Under the pieces are notes generated by a model that was not told the DNA's origin, did not search any database, and saw only the letters and a program-made list of their open reading frames with translations. Both the position numbers and the translations under genes were made by a program. This document shows, one piece after another, positions 9,778 through 19,042 of a stretch of 64,000 bases of DNA (its first letter is position 1; the number at the start of each line of letters is the position of its first letter). Source of the stretch: Ancylobacter radicis (GTDB lineage: Bacteria; Pseudomonadota; Alphaproteobacteria; Rhizobiales; Xanthobacteraceae); NCBI RefSeq assembly GCF_018449475.1, contig NZ_JAHCQH010000012.1:164876-228875 (forward strand), read 5' to 3'.

Positions 9778-10287
9778 TCAGTCGCGGCCGATCAGCGGCT
9801 GGAAGGTGCTGACCACGCGCTCATAGACCGGCTGCTTGAAGGGGATGATCAGCCGGGGCGTGCGCTCCAGCCGCTCCCAGCGCCAGTTGATGAATTCCGG
9901 CTTGTGCTTGCCGCCGCCGGGACGGTGGATGTCGATCTCGCCATCCTCGCCGGTGAAGCGGAAGGCGACCCATTTCTGCGTCTGGCCGCGATAGCGCCCC
10001 TTCCAGGCCTCGCGGGCGATCGGCTCGGGAAGGTCATAGGCGAACCACTCCGGCGCCTCGCCCAGCGGCTCAACCGAGGACACATTGGTCTCCTCGTAAA
10101 GTTCGCGCAGCGCGGCTTCCAGGGGCTCCTCCCCCTCATCGATGCCGCCCTGCGGCATCTGCCAGGAATGGTGGGCGTCCACATGCTCGGCCCCGCCGGT
10201 GCGCTGGCCGAGAAAGACCAGCCCCGCCGGGTTGACGAGGACGATGCCGACGCAGGGACGGTAGGGAAGCTGGTCGAAGGGGATCAT
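9778..10287 (-). CDS. rppH: RNA pyrophosphohydrolase (Nudix)
   Basis: 169 aa from ATG 10287 ([19 protein letters not shown]). The full Nudix box [20 protein letters not shown] is at about residues 47-66, and downstream WVAFRFTG and INWRWERL are typical of RppH/IalA. The enzyme removes pyrophosphate from 5'-triphosphate RNA ends and so starts decay; it also hydrolyses dinucleoside polyphosphates. It lies downstream of the ctpA cluster, the usual order in Hyphomicrobiales, but the intervening deacetylase gene is truncated here. Confidence 0.93.
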   Translation of the reverse strand: MIPFDQLPYRPCVGIVLVNPAGLVFLGQRTGGAEHVDAHHSWQMPQGGIDEGEEPLEAALRELYEETNVSSVEPLGEAPEWFAYDLPEPIAREAWKGRYRGQTQKWVAFRFTGEDGEIDIHRPGGGKHKPEFINWRWERLERTPRLIIPFKQPVYERVVSTFQPLIGRD

Positions 10288-10393
10288 GAGGCTGGGCCGT
10301 GGCTGGAGGCGCGCGGAAGGCGCCCCATCATAGGCGCACTGACCGTTCGCCCGTAAGACAGCGCCGGCATCTGCCTTGCGGTTAGGTAAACGC

Positions 10394-10834
10394 TCAGCGG
10401 GTGAGCGGCGCATCCATGTCGGTGCCGGCCGCGCGGGCCGCGTCCGCCGTGTCGAGTTCGCTGGCGCCCAGCACCTCATGGCGGCCGGTCGCGGCATCGT
10501 AGACGGTGATGCCGGCATTCGGCCCCTGCGCCCCGCCACCGAGGGCATTGGACAGGCTCGGCCGCAGCATCGGCGCGTCAACCGCGACACCGGTCGCCTC
10601 GAAGCCGCCGAGATCGAGCCGGCCATCGCCGAAGGACCACACCGGCTCATGCCCGTTCCAGGCATAGCAGCCGACGCCCACCGCGATCACCGCCACGCAG
10701 GCGAGGCCGACAATCGCCACGGCGGCGGCGTTGCGGGCGCTGTCGCGCCCGGCATCCCGGCCGAGCGGGGCCTCGTCGATCAGTCCGTCATCCAGCAGGG
10801 GGCGGCGCGAAGGCCGAAACGGTTCGATACGCAT
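10394..10834 (-). pseudogene. remnant of a divergent polysaccharide deacetylase (YibQ-like), N-terminal part only
   Basis: 146 codons: a short cytoplasmic start with LLDDGLIDEAPLGRD (resembling the D-L-x-x-PLG motif at the start of YibQ-type deacetylases), one membrane helix (about residues 37-57), a linker, and [18 protein letters not shown], which resembles the linker just ahead of the catalytic domain. The frame then stops (..DAPLTR) and the roughly 250-residue deacetylase domain is absent. Position between ctpA and rppH is where Hyphomicrobiales carry the full gene. It could be still translated as a small membrane protein. The assignment rests on position and short motifs. Confidence 0.55.
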
Positions 10835-10908
10835 GGGAATCTTGTCGGCCCGGACCTTGGCGGGATCGCGGCAAAAAGGAGCGCGCGCGGCGGCACCCGC
10901 AAAAACAA

Positions 10909-10936
10909 AACCCCGCTCTTGCGAAAGAGCGGGGTT
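10909..10936 (-). terminator. rho-independent terminator after ctpA
   Basis: A perfect 12-bp stem (AACCCCGCTCTT / AAGAGCGGGGTT) has a four-base loop GCGA. Read on the minus strand it is followed by a T-rich stretch (TTTTGTTTTT). It lies 72 bases beyond the ctpA stop and would end the envC-ctpA transcript before the deacetylase remnant. Confidence 0.85.
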
Positions 10937-11007
10937 GTTGCTTCAGGGCCACATCCCGGCGCCAAAGCGCCGGGCGGGTCAACGCGGCGGGAAACTCAAC
11001 ACGAACC

Positions 11008-12357
11008 TCAGTTCGGCACCGCCGCCTTGGGGTCGGCCGGATAGGCGGCGTTCTTCTGCACGCCCTGGATCAGGTCGATCGCCAGCTTGAGCTGGGTGTC
11101 GTCCTTCGGGTCCGGCGGGACATAGGCCGGCGAACCGGTCTTCTCGTCCTCACCGTTCTTCAGATGACCCTTGAGCGAGGCCTCGCCGCGGGTGGTCTCG
11201 ACACCGGCGGCCTCGGCCTTCTCCTTGACGTCCTGCGGGACGTCCTGGACCAGCTCGATATCCGGCGAGATGCCCTTGGCCTGGATCGAGCGGCCCGACG
11301 GCGTGTAGTAGCGCGCCGTGGTCAGCTTGATCGCGGCATTGCCCGAGACCGGGATGACGGTCTGCACCGAGCCCTTGCCGAAGGAGAGCGAGCCGAGGAT
11401 GGTCGCCCGCTTGTGGTCCTGCAGCGCGCCGGCAACGATCTCGGAAGCCGAGGCGGAGCCGCCATTCACCAGCACGATCACCGGCTTGCCCTTGGCGAGG
11501 TCGCCCGGACGGGCATTGCGCCGCTCGGTCTCGTCGGCATTGCGGCCACGGGTGGAGACGATCTCGCCACGGTCGAGGAAGGCGTCGGAGACGTCGATCG
11601 CCTGGTCGAGCAGGCCGCCCGGATTGTTGCGCAGGTCGAGAATGAAGCCCTTGAGCTTGTCCTCGCCGATCTGCTTGGTCAGGTCCTCGATCGCCTTCTT
11701 GAGGCTGTCGCCGGTCGACTCGCTGAAGGAGGTGATGCGGATATAGCCGATATCGCCATCCTCGACGCGCGAACGCACCGACTTGATGTTGATGATGTCG
11801 CGGGTCAGCGTCAGCTCAAGCGGCTTGTCCTGCCCCTTGCGGATGACGGTGAGCTTGATCGGGGTAGCCACCGCGCCGCGCATCTTGTCGACCGCCTGCT
11901 GCAGCGTCATGCCCTTCACGTCCTCGTCGTCGAGCTTGACGATGAGATCGCCCGCCTGAACGCCCGCCTTGGCGGCCGGCGTGTCGTCGATCGGAGTGAC
12001 GACCTTCACGAGGCCGTCTTCCATGGTGACCTCGATGCCGAGGCCGCCGAACTGGCCGCGCGTCTGCACCTGCATGTCGCGAAATTCCTTCGCGTCCATA
12101 TAGGTGGAGTGCGGATCGAGCGAGGAGAGCATGCCGTTGATGGCCGCCTCGACGAGCTTCGAATCCTCGGGCTTCTCGACATAGTCGGCGCGCACGCGCT
12201 CGAACACGTCACCGAACAGGTTGAGCTGCCGGTAGGTGTCGGAGGCCGCGGCCATCGCCTGCGTCGGGGAGAGCAGGAACCGCGGCTGCGATGCGCCCAC
12301 GGCCACCAGCGCGCCGACCGCCGCGCCAAACAGAAAAACTGACGTCTTACGCATCAT
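11008..12357 (-). CDS. ctpA: carboxy-terminal processing protease (S41), CtpA
   Basis: 449 aa from ATG 12357 (MMRKTSVFLFGAAVGALVAV), which gives a four-base ATGA overlap with the upstream envC-like gene. It has an N-terminal signal or anchor, a PDZ domain (FGGLGIEVTMEDGLVKVV.. to ..LTVIRKG, about 80-190), and the S41 protease domain with nucleophile Ser in VNGGSASASEIVAG and general-base Lys in LSFGKGSVQT. Tail-specific proteases of this family cleave periplasmic substrates and control peptidoglycan hydrolases. Pairing with an EnvC-like factor fits an envelope role. Confidence 0.93.
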   Translation of the reverse strand: MMRKTSVFLFGAAVGALVAVGASQPRFLLSPTQAMAAASDTYRQLNLFGDVFERVRADYVEKPEDSKLVEAAINGMLSSLDPHSTYMDAKEFRDMQVQTRGQFGGLGIEVTMEDGLVKVVTPIDDTPAAKAGVQAGDLIVKLDDEDVKGMTLQQAVDKMRGAVATPIKLTVIRKGQDKPLELTLTRDIINIKSVRSRVEDGDIGYIRITSFSESTGDSLKKAIEDLTKQIGEDKLKGFILDLRNNPGGLLDQAIDVSDAFLDRGEIVSTRGRNADETERRNARPGDLAKGKPVIVLVNGGSASASEIVAGALQDHKRATILGSLSFGKGSVQTVIPVSGNAAIKLTTARYYTPSGRSIQAKGISPDIELVQDVPQDVKEKAEAAGVETTRGEASLKGHLKNGEDEKTGSPAYVPPDPKDDTQLKLAIDLIQGVQKNAAYPADPKAAVPN

Positions 12358-13694
12358 CCGCGTGCCTTTTCGCTCTCGCTCGCCGCCCACCAGGGCGCTG
12401 GATCGATCGAGTTCCCATCTTTACGGAACTCGACATAGAGAATGGGTTGGGCGGTTCCAAGGCCGACCGAGGACACAAGTTGCGGTCCTTGACCCATCAC
12501 CGCCACCGGTTCGCCAGAAAGGACGAACTGTCCCAAGCCTACCGTTATCTTATCCATTCCCGCCAAAAGAATATGGTATCCGCCGCCGGCATTGATGATC
12601 AAGAGTTGGCCATAGGAGCGGAAAGGCCCAGCATAGACCACCCAGCCATCGGCCGGAGCCGATACCTGGGCCTCGGTGCGGGTGCCGAAGGACACGCCCT
12701 TCTCCTGCCCGCCATAGCCATCCTCGGCGCCGAATGCCTTCAGCAGCGCCCCGCCCGCCGGCAGCGGCAGCAGGCCCTTTGCCTCGTCGAACGGGATGCC
12801 CGGCGACAGGCGCGCCGGGTTCTGCAACGCCGCCAGCTTGGCCGCGGGGCCTTGATCCGCCTCGCCTGGCGAGGCCTTGGCGGCCTCCGCCGCCTTGCGT
12901 GCGGCGGTCACTTCCTTCTCCACGCGCTCGACCAGCTCGCGCACATTGCCGGCCTCGGCCGCAAGCGCGGCGGCCCGCTGCTGCTCCGAGAGCAAGGCGG
13001 CCTCGCCCGCCTCCAGCGATTTCTGCCGCTCGTCGATCAGGGCGGCGGTGCGCCGCCGCTCCTCCGCCAACGAGCCTTTCAATTCTGCGAGAGCGTCCCG
13101 CTCGCGGGCGGTTTCCTGGCGCACGCGCTCCTGCGCCGCCAGTTCGCTCGCCAGCAATTCGGTCTCCGCCTTCAATTCCGGCAGCACCGCGCCGAGCAGG
13201 ATGGCCGAGCGCACGGACTGCAGCGCGTCGTCGGGGCGCACCAGCAGCGCGGGCGGCGGGTGCTGGCCGAGCCGGGCGAGACCGCCGAGCACCTCGGCCA
13301 GCGTGTCGCGGCGGGCATCCAGTGAATCGCGGATGTCGGCCGCCTCACGACCCAGCTGGATGAGCCGCTGCTCGCTCGCATCGAGCGAAGCTTCGACCTC
13401 GCGCACCTTGATCACGGTGTCGAGCAGGGCCGAATTGAGCTTGGCACGGTCGCCCTTGATCGCGGCGATCTCGCCGGCGAGGCGTTCCTGCTCGGCGGCG
13501 CTGCCCTCCATATCGGTGTCGAGCTGCTGCATCCGCTGGCGCGGATCGGCCGCCGTGCTGTCGGACGACTGGGGCAGGACCTGCGGCGGCAGCGCCACCG
13601 ACAAGGCGGCGGCCAGCAGCCAGCCGCGCGCCACCCGCCCGGACCAGAAGGGTGCGGCAGGGGGCGGAGAGACGATTCGGCGGCGCTCGGGCAT
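12354..13694 (-). CDS. murein hydrolase activator, EnvC-like (coiled coil + degenerate LytM/M23)
   Basis: 446 aa. A signal peptide (to about residue 42) is followed by a long coiled coil (about 50-280, heptads rich in Glu/Leu/Ala) and a C-terminal LytM domain (about 310-435: VSAPADGWVVYAGPFRSYGQLLIINAGGGYHILLAGM). Only the histidine of GGYHILL is evident. The first zinc-binding H..D pair expected before VSAPADG is replaced by GYGGQEKGVSFG. It should therefore activate amidases rather than cut peptidoglycan, as E. coli EnvC does. It is translationally coupled to ctpA. Confidence 0.88.
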   Translation of the reverse strand: MPERRRIVSPPPAAPFWSGRVARGWLLAAALSVALPPQVLPQSSDSTAADPRQRMQQLDTDMEGSAAEQERLAGEIAAIKGDRAKLNSALLDTVIKVREVEASLDASEQRLIQLGREAADIRDSLDARRDTLAEVLGGLARLGQHPPPALLVRPDDALQSVRSAILLGAVLPELKAETELLASELAAQERVRQETARERDALAELKGSLAEERRRTAALIDERQKSLEAGEAALLSEQQRAAALAAEAGNVRELVERVEKEVTAARKAAEAAKASPGEADQGPAAKLAALQNPARLSPGIPFDEAKGLLPLPAGGALLKAFGAEDGYGGQEKGVSFGTRTEAQVSAPADGWVVYAGPFRSYGQLLIINAGGGYHILLAGMDKITVGLGQFVLSGEPVAVMGQGPQLVSSVGLGTAQPILYVEFRKDGNSIDPAPWWAASESEKARG

Positions 13695-13750
13695 CGGGTG
13701 AGGGAACGTGCGCGTGGTTAAGGTGGCGTTACCGTCCGCGCCTCTCCCGC

Positions 13751-14233
13751 TCAGGCCTTGTGATAGGGATGGCCGGCGAGGATGGTGGTGGCGCGGTAGA
13801 GCTGTTCGGCCATCATGACGCGAACAAGCTGATGTGGAAACGTCGCACGTCCGAAAGCGATGAGCCGATCGGCCCGCCCCCGCGCCGCCTCGCTCAGGCC
13901 ATCCGCCCCGCCAATGAGGAAGGACAGCGCACGCACCCCGCGATCACGCAGCGCGGCGATGTCGGCGGCGAGCTGCTCACTGGACATCTCGACGCCACGT
14001 GGATCGAGGCCGAACACCGCCGTCTCGGTGGCAAGGCCGGCGAGGATGCCCGCCCCCTCCTCCGCCATGCGGTCTTCCGCGCGGCGGGCCGGGCTTTCAG
14101 CGATCTCCAGAACATCGGGTCCCGTCAGGCCGAGCGCGCGCCCGCCCTTCGAGGTCCGGTCGATATAGCGCGCGCAAAGCTCACGCTCGGGTCCGGCCTT
14201 GAGCCGGCCCACGGCAATGATCACCAACCGCAC
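13751..14233 (-). CDS. rlmH: 23S rRNA (pseudouridine-1915-N3)-methyltransferase RlmH
   Basis: 160 aa from GTG 14233 (read as [16 protein letters not shown]), close to the 155 aa of E. coli RlmH. The SPOUT-class motif [13 protein letters not shown] and the C-terminal [17 protein letters not shown] are both present. The GTG start lies 10 bases after the rsfS stop. An open frame extends further upstream but overlaps rsfS and is not family-like. It methylates helix 69 of 23S rRNA in the 70S ribosome. Confidence 0.92.
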   Translation of the reverse strand: MRLVIIAVGRLKAGPERELCARYIDRTSKGGRALGLTGPDVLEIAESPARRAEDRMAEEGAGILAGLATETAVFGLDPRGVEMSSEQLAADIAALRDRGVRALSFLIGGADGLSEAARGRADRLIAFGRATFPHQLVRVMMAEQLYRATTILAGHPYHKA

Positions 14234-14243
14234 GCGCGCGGGC

Positions 14244-14657
14244 TCAGTCGCGCGGCATCTGGCCTGCACCGCCCGGCAGGGCGGCCGACCACATCTTCTC
14301 GATGTTGTAGAAGCCGCGTACTTCCGGCTGGAAGACATGGACGATGATATCGCTCGCGTCGATCAGCACCCAGTCGCAGGTCGGCATGCCTTCGATGCGG
14401 ACACCCTTGACGCCGCGCTCCTTGAGCGCCTCGACAAGATGTTCCGCGATCGCGCCGACATGGCGCTGCGAACGGCCGGAGGCCACCACCATGTAATCGG
14501 CGATGGTCGTCTTGCCGCGCAATTCGATCGAAACGATATCCTCGGCCTTGTCGTCTTCAAGACGGGCCAAGGCAAGGGCCAGTATCTCCTCGGCGTCGAA
14601 ACGCGCGTCGGAGACAGGTGCAGTCGCCGGGCTGGAGGCGGCTGCTGAGAGCGCCAT
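14244..14657 (-). CDS. rsfS: ribosome silencing factor RsfS
   Basis: About 137 aa. The core [52 protein letters not shown] and [30 protein letters not shown] is typical of RsfS/DUF143, which binds uL14 and blocks subunit joining in stationary phase. The start is uncertain: ATG 14657 is used, but in-frame ATG 14687 and GTG 14702 are possible. It lies between nadD and rlmH in a conserved leftward cluster. Confidence 0.9.
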   Translation of the reverse strand: MALSAAASSPATAPVSDARFDAEEILALALARLEDDKAEDIVSIELRGKTTIADYMVVASGRSQRHVGAIAEHLVEALKERGVKGVRIEGMPTCDWVLIDASDIIVHVFQPEVRGFYNIEKMWSAALPGGAGQMPRD

Positions 14658-14794
14658 GATGGACAGGGGTCCGGATCCTCTCGTCATTTCGGCAACGAAC
14701 ACGACGCGGACTTCCGCGCCGTTAATGCCGCCTTAAGATAAGGCATAAAGCGGTCAATTTTCAACCGCCGCGATATTGGTGCCCCGTTTTCCCC

Positions 14795-15361
14795 TCAGGA
14801 GACGCCGCGCTGGCGCAGCAAGGTGGAGGAAAGCGGCGACTTCAGACCGTGCAGGAATACCCAGGACGGCGCCGGCCGATCGGCCAGGGAACCGGCATCC
14901 GCCTCGTCGATCCGCCAGCGGCCCAGCGCAATAGCGGCCGGCGTGGCGGTGGCGTTGAGCGAGCAGCCCGCCCGGTCGATGACGGCGATCGGCAGCAGCG
15001 CGGCAAGATCCTTCCAACGCTGCCAGCGATGGAAGGAAGCGAGGTTGTCCGCCCCCATCAGCCAGACAAAATGGACCTGTGGATAGCGCCGCACCAGCGT
15101 CGCCACGGTGTCATAGGTGAAGCGCGTGCCGAGCCCCGCCTCCAGCCCGGTGGGCACCAGCGCGGGATGGCGCGCCATCGCCAGCGCCCGGTCGAGCCGC
15201 GCGGCGAGCGGCGGCAGGGCGTGATTGTCCTTGAGCGGGTTGCCGGGCGTGACCAGCCACCAGACGCGATCAAGCCGCAGGCGCTTCAGCGCCAGCAGGC
15301 TCACCGCGCGATGGGCGGCATGGGGCGGGTTGAAGCTCCCGCCATAGAGGCCGACCCGCAG
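14795..15361 (-). CDS. nadD: nicotinate-nucleotide adenylyltransferase NadD, non-canonical start
   Basis: The reading frame contains [16 protein letters not shown] (nucleotidyltransferase loop, HxxH), [29 protein letters not shown] and the C-terminal ISSTxLR-type end ([11 protein letters not shown]), so it is clearly NadD. No ATG, GTG or TTG lies in frame upstream of the GG-S-F motif before the in-frame TGA at 15461-15463. Candidate starts are CTG 15361 (LRVGLYGG, used here) or ATT 15382 (IPPLAPGL). The first canonical start codon in the frame is an internal GTG at 15304, which would remove the ATP-binding loop. The enzyme makes deamido-NAD from NaMN and ATP. Confidence 0.8.
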   Translation of the reverse strand: MRVGLYGGSFNPPHAAHRAVSLLALKRLRLDRVWWLVTPGNPLKDNHALPPLAARLDRALAMARHPALVPTGLEAGLGTRFTYDTVATLVRRYPQVHFVWLMGADNLASFHRWQRWKDLAALLPIAVIDRAGCSLNATATPAAIALGRWRIDEADAGSLADRPAPSWVFLHGLKSPLSSTLLRQRGVS

Positions 15362-15482
15362 GCCGGGCGCGAGCGGGGGAATGCGCCGGTCGGCCGCGCC
15401 GCGCGCATCGTGCCGGACATCCCGGGTTGCTGGCTCCGTGCCGATAGCACCGCCCTCCGCTCAGCGGCGGGCGGTGGCTGGA

Positions 15483-18400
15483 TCAGCCGCCATTCTTCTC
15501 CGCCTCCATGCGCTCCTTCAGCGCAAGAAGCTTGGCGAAGGGCGAATCGGGATCGACCGGCTTGTCGCGACGCGGCTCGTGACGCGTATCCGGGCGGGCA
15601 TCGGAACGGGTGTCCTGACGCGGACCCGAGCTGAACCGCTCGCCCTGCGGACGGGCGGACCGATTGCCCTCGCGCCGGTCGTCGCGACGGCCCTCCTTGC
15701 GGGGGCCCTCGCTGCGCGGGGCCTCGTCGCGGCGCGGCGGACGCGCGGGACGCTCGCCCTCCCCGCCCTCGGGACGGCGATCATGGCCCTCGGTGCGGCG
15801 CTCGTCGCGGAACGGACGGCGCCCGCGCTCACCCTCGGGACGCGGCTCGCGGGCCGGGGTCTCTCCGGCCGGCGCGGCACCGGCCTGACCTTCCGCACGC
15901 GGGGCGGAGCGACCCTGCCCGCCCTTGCGATGGGCCGGACGGTTCTGCCCGGGCGGACGGCCCGGACGCCAGATCTCGATCATTGCCGGCTCGACCGGCT
16001 CCGCGGCAGCCGCCACGGGCGCGTCGGCAGGCGCGGCTTCGGATACGTCGACGACGCTTTCCAGCGCGGGCTCGACCGTCTGGTCGAAGACCGGATCGGT
16101 GAAGACCTCCCCGCTCACCGCGGCAACGGCCTCAGCCGAGGGCGGCTCGACCGGGGGCGCATCGGTCGCGGCCTTTTGCTCGGCCAGCTGTTCGGCAACC
16201 GCCTCGGGCTCCAGCGCCGGCTCGACCGTATGATCGAAGGCGACATCGCTGCCCAGCGGCAGTTCCGGCGCGGCGACGGGGTCGGACGTCGCGGCATCGG
16301 CCGGCACGTCGGCCGGCGATTCGGCGGCAGGCACTTCGGCGGGAGTCGCTTCGGCAGCCGGCACGACGGCAGGCGCGTCCACCTCGACCGGGGCCGGGCG
16401 GCGCTCCATGCGGTAGCCGAGCGAGCGCAGGATGGAGGCGAAATCCTCGCCCGCGCAGCCGGCCAGCGAGGTCATGGCGACGGTGGCCAGGAAGCCGGAA
16501 CCATCATAGGCGCCGGCCGGCTTCTCGCCGGACACGCCGGGCCGCCAGGCGAGCGCCGGACGGATCAGATCGGCGAGGCGTTCGAGAATATCGACGCGCA
16601 CCGCCCGCTCGCCGGCCACGCGGAAGCCGACGGCGCGATAGAGGCCCTTCTGGATCTCCGGGTCGACCGGGATCGAGGTGCGGCCCGAAGCGGCGAGGTG
16701 CGGGAGCTCGTCGAGCCCCTTCTGCTGCAGGCCACCATGCTTGAGCGCCCAGAGCTGGGCGGCCAGCGCGCGCGGCGCGGGCTTCAGCAGGGCGGGCAGG
16801 TAGATGTGATGGGCGCCGAAGCGCACGCCATGGCCACGCAGCACTGCGCGGGCCTCCTGCGCGAGGCTCTTCATTTCCTCGGCGACCTTGTGGCGCTCCA
16901 GCACGCCGAGCGACTCGACGAGCTGGAAGGCGATGCCACGGCCGATGCCGGTGATGTCCTCGGCCTTGCCAAGCGCCAGCAGCGGGCCGAGCAGCTTCTC
17001 GATATGCGACTTGAGCCACAAATCGAGGCGCGCCTGCACCGCGTCGCGCGCGGGGCCGGTCAGATGCTCATCGGCAATGATTTTGAGGCGCGGGGTCAGC
17101 ACCTCCTCGCCGGGGATCAGCTTGGCAACCGGATCGCCGATCCAGCGCAGCGTGCCATCGGCGGAGAGCACGAAGGCATCGTCCGCCGCTTCCGCGAGCT
17201 TGGCGGCGCGCGCCTCGATCTCGCCGGACAGCGCCTTCTGGGCGGTCGCGCGCAGGGCTTTCGCCTCGGGCCCGCCGGCCGACGCATCGGCAGCGAACTG
17301 GAAGCCGAGCAGATGGCCGATCACGTGGCCTTCCACAATGACGTCGCCGGTCTTGGTGATTTCAGTTTCGAGCATCGCATTCTCTCGCAGGCGCCGCATC
17401 AGCACGCTGGTCCGTCGATCCACGAAACGGTGGGCCAACCGTTCGTGAAGCGCATCGGAAAGCCTATCTTCCACACGCCGTGTGACACCCCGCCAATGGT
17501 CCGGGTCGTCGAGCCAGTCCGGCCGGTTTGCTGCGAAGGTCCAGGTACGAACCTGCGCAATGCGCCCCGACAGCGTGTCTATGTCACCTTCCGTCCGGTC
17601 CGCCAAGGCCACTTGTTTCGCGAACCAGTCCGTCGAGATGCGTCCGAGGCGCATCAGATCGTCATAGACGGTCGAGACGAGGTCGGAATGGGAGGCCGGA
17701 GATACCTTCCGGTAGTCCGGCAACTGGCAGGCCTCCCACAGCCGTTCGACCGCGTTCGCGCCCTGCGCGTGGCGGCGAATGGCGGGATCGCGCGCCATCG
17801 CCTCGAGCACCAGCACATCCTCGGCGGTCGGCGCGCGGGTCAGCCCCTCCTCGCGCGGCACGACGCTCAGCGAGCGGTGCAAAGCCTCGATGGAGCTGAA
17901 ATCGAGCGCGCTGTTGCGCCATTGCAAAACGCGGTGCGGCTCGAAGGCATGGGCCTCCAACCGCTCCACCAGTTCGGCATCGAACGGCTCGCAGCGGCCG
18001 GTGGTGCCGAAGGTGCCGTCGCGCTGGGCGCGCCCGGCGCGGCCGGCGATCTGGGCGATCTCGCCGGGATTGAGCCGGCGGAACTGCCAGCCGTCATATT
18101 TCACATTGCCGGCGAAGGCGACGTGATCGACATCGAGGTTGAGCCCCATGCCGATCGCGTCGGTGGCGACGAGATAATCGACATCGCCATTCTGGTAGAG
18201 CTCGACCTGCGCGTTGCGGGTGCGCGGGGACAGCGCACCGAGCACCACCGCCGCCCCGCCGCGCTGGCGGCGGATCAGCTCGGCGATGGCGTAGACCTCA
18301 TCCGCCGAGAAGGCGACGATGGCCGAGCGGCGCGGCAGGCGGGTGATCTTCTTCTCGCCGGCAAAGGTGAGCTGCGAGAGGCGCGGGCGCACCAGTATGC

Positions 18401-18884
18401 TCACGCCCGGCAGCAGCTTCTCGACCAGCGGGCGCATGGTGGCGGCGCCGAGCAGCAGCGTCTCCTCCCGGCCGCGCCGGTTCAGCATCCGGTCGGTGAA
18501 AATGTGGCCGCGATCGAGATCGGCGGAGATCTGAATCTCGTCCAGCGCCACGAAGGCGACGTCGAGATCGCGCGGCATGGCCTCGACGGTGGAGACCCAG
18601 TAGCGCGGATTGGCCGGCTTGATGCGCTCCTCGCCGGTGATCAGCGCGACCTGGCTTTCACCCGCGCGCTCGACGAGGCGCTGATAGACCTCGCGGGCCA
18701 GCAGGCGCAGCGGCAGACCGATCAGGCCGGAGGAATGGCCCAGCATGCGGTCGATGGCGAGGCTGGTCTTGCCCGTATTGGTCGGGCCGAGCACGGCGGT
18801 GACGCCCCGCGCACGCAGCGAGGGCGCAAGTGCCTGGGTGCGGGAGGCGACGTAACCCGGCGGGGCGGCGATATTCATTGGCAT
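15483..18884 (-). CDS. SUV3-like DExH RNA helicase with long disordered C-terminal tail
   Basis: About 1133 aa from ATG 18884 (MPMNIAAPPGY). Helicase core: Walker A GPTNTGKT (residues 33-40), LDEIQ box (about 114-118), GAATMRPL, and motif VI region QIAGRAGRAQRDG. A SUV3-type C-terminal helical domain follows to about residue 760. The remainder is low complexity: an acidic A/P/E/V segment with two copies of the motif TVEPALE, then a basic R/G/E/P-rich tail of about 200 residues ending DPDSPFAKLLALKERMEAEK. Mitochondrial SUV3 unwinds RNA for degradation; the bacterial homologue's role is less defined. Confidence 0.88.
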   Translation of the reverse strand: MPMNIAAPPGYVASRTQALAPSLRARGVTAVLGPTNTGKTSLAIDRMLGHSSGLIGLPLRLLAREVYQRLVERAGESQVALITGEERIKPANPRYWVSTVEAMPRDLDVAFVALDEIQISADLDRGHIFTDRMLNRRGREETLLLGAATMRPLVEKLLPGVSILVRPRLSQLTFAGEKKITRLPRRSAIVAFSADEVYAIAELIRRQRGGAAVVLGALSPRTRNAQVELYQNGDVDYLVATDAIGMGLNLDVDHVAFAGNVKYDGWQFRRLNPGEIAQIAGRAGRAQRDGTFGTTGRCEPFDAELVERLEAHAFEPHRVLQWRNSALDFSSIEALHRSLSVVPREEGLTRAPTAEDVLVLEAMARDPAIRRHAQGANAVERLWEACQLPDYRKVSPASHSDLVSTVYDDLMRLGRISTDWFAKQVALADRTEGDIDTLSGRIAQVRTWTFAANRPDWLDDPDHWRGVTRRVEDRLSDALHERLAHRFVDRRTSVLMRRLRENAMLETEITKTGDVIVEGHVIGHLLGFQFAADASAGGPEAKALRATAQKALSGEIEARAAKLAEAADDAFVLSADGTLRWIGDPVAKLIPGEEVLTPRLKIIADEHLTGPARDAVQARLDLWLKSHIEKLLGPLLALGKAEDITGIGRGIAFQLVESLGVLERHKVAEEMKSLAQEARAVLRGHGVRFGAHHIYLPALLKPAPRALAAQLWALKHGGLQQKGLDELPHLAASGRTSIPVDPEIQKGLYRAVGFRVAGERAVRVDILERLADLIRPALAWRPGVSGEKPAGAYDGSGFLATVAMTSLAGCAGEDFASILRSLGYRMERRPAPVEVDAPAVVPAAEATPAEVPAAESPADVPADAATSDPVAAPELPLGSDVAFDHTVEPALEPEAVAEQLAEQKAATDAPPVEPPSAEAVAAVSGEVFTDPVFDQTVEPALESVVDVSEAAPADAPVAAAAEPVEPAMIEIWRPGRPPGQNRPAHRKGGQGRSAPRAEGQAGAAPAGETPAREPRPEGERGRRPFRDERRTEGHDRRPEGGEGERPARPPRRDEAPRSEGPRKEGRRDDRREGNRSARPQGERFSSGPRQDTRSDARPDTRHEPRRDKPVDPDSPFAKLLALKERMEAEKNGG

Positions 18885-19042
18885 TTCTGTCCGTCGAGCC
18901 GGCAAGTCGGACCTTGTAGCACAAGGCTCCGGCCAAGCGCGACCGACCTTGCGTCGCGGAAATCACAATGGCGAGGGGCGGGCGAGCGGCGACGATGAGC
19001 CGGTCAATCGCGCGGATCAGCCGATCTGCCGATGCATCCCGC

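Noticed and set aside
15381..18998. A 1205-codon plus-strand frame opposite the SUV3-like helicase
   Set aside because: Antisense shadow; composition is Arg/Gly/Ala-rich without motifs, whereas the helicase frame has full Walker and DExH motifs.
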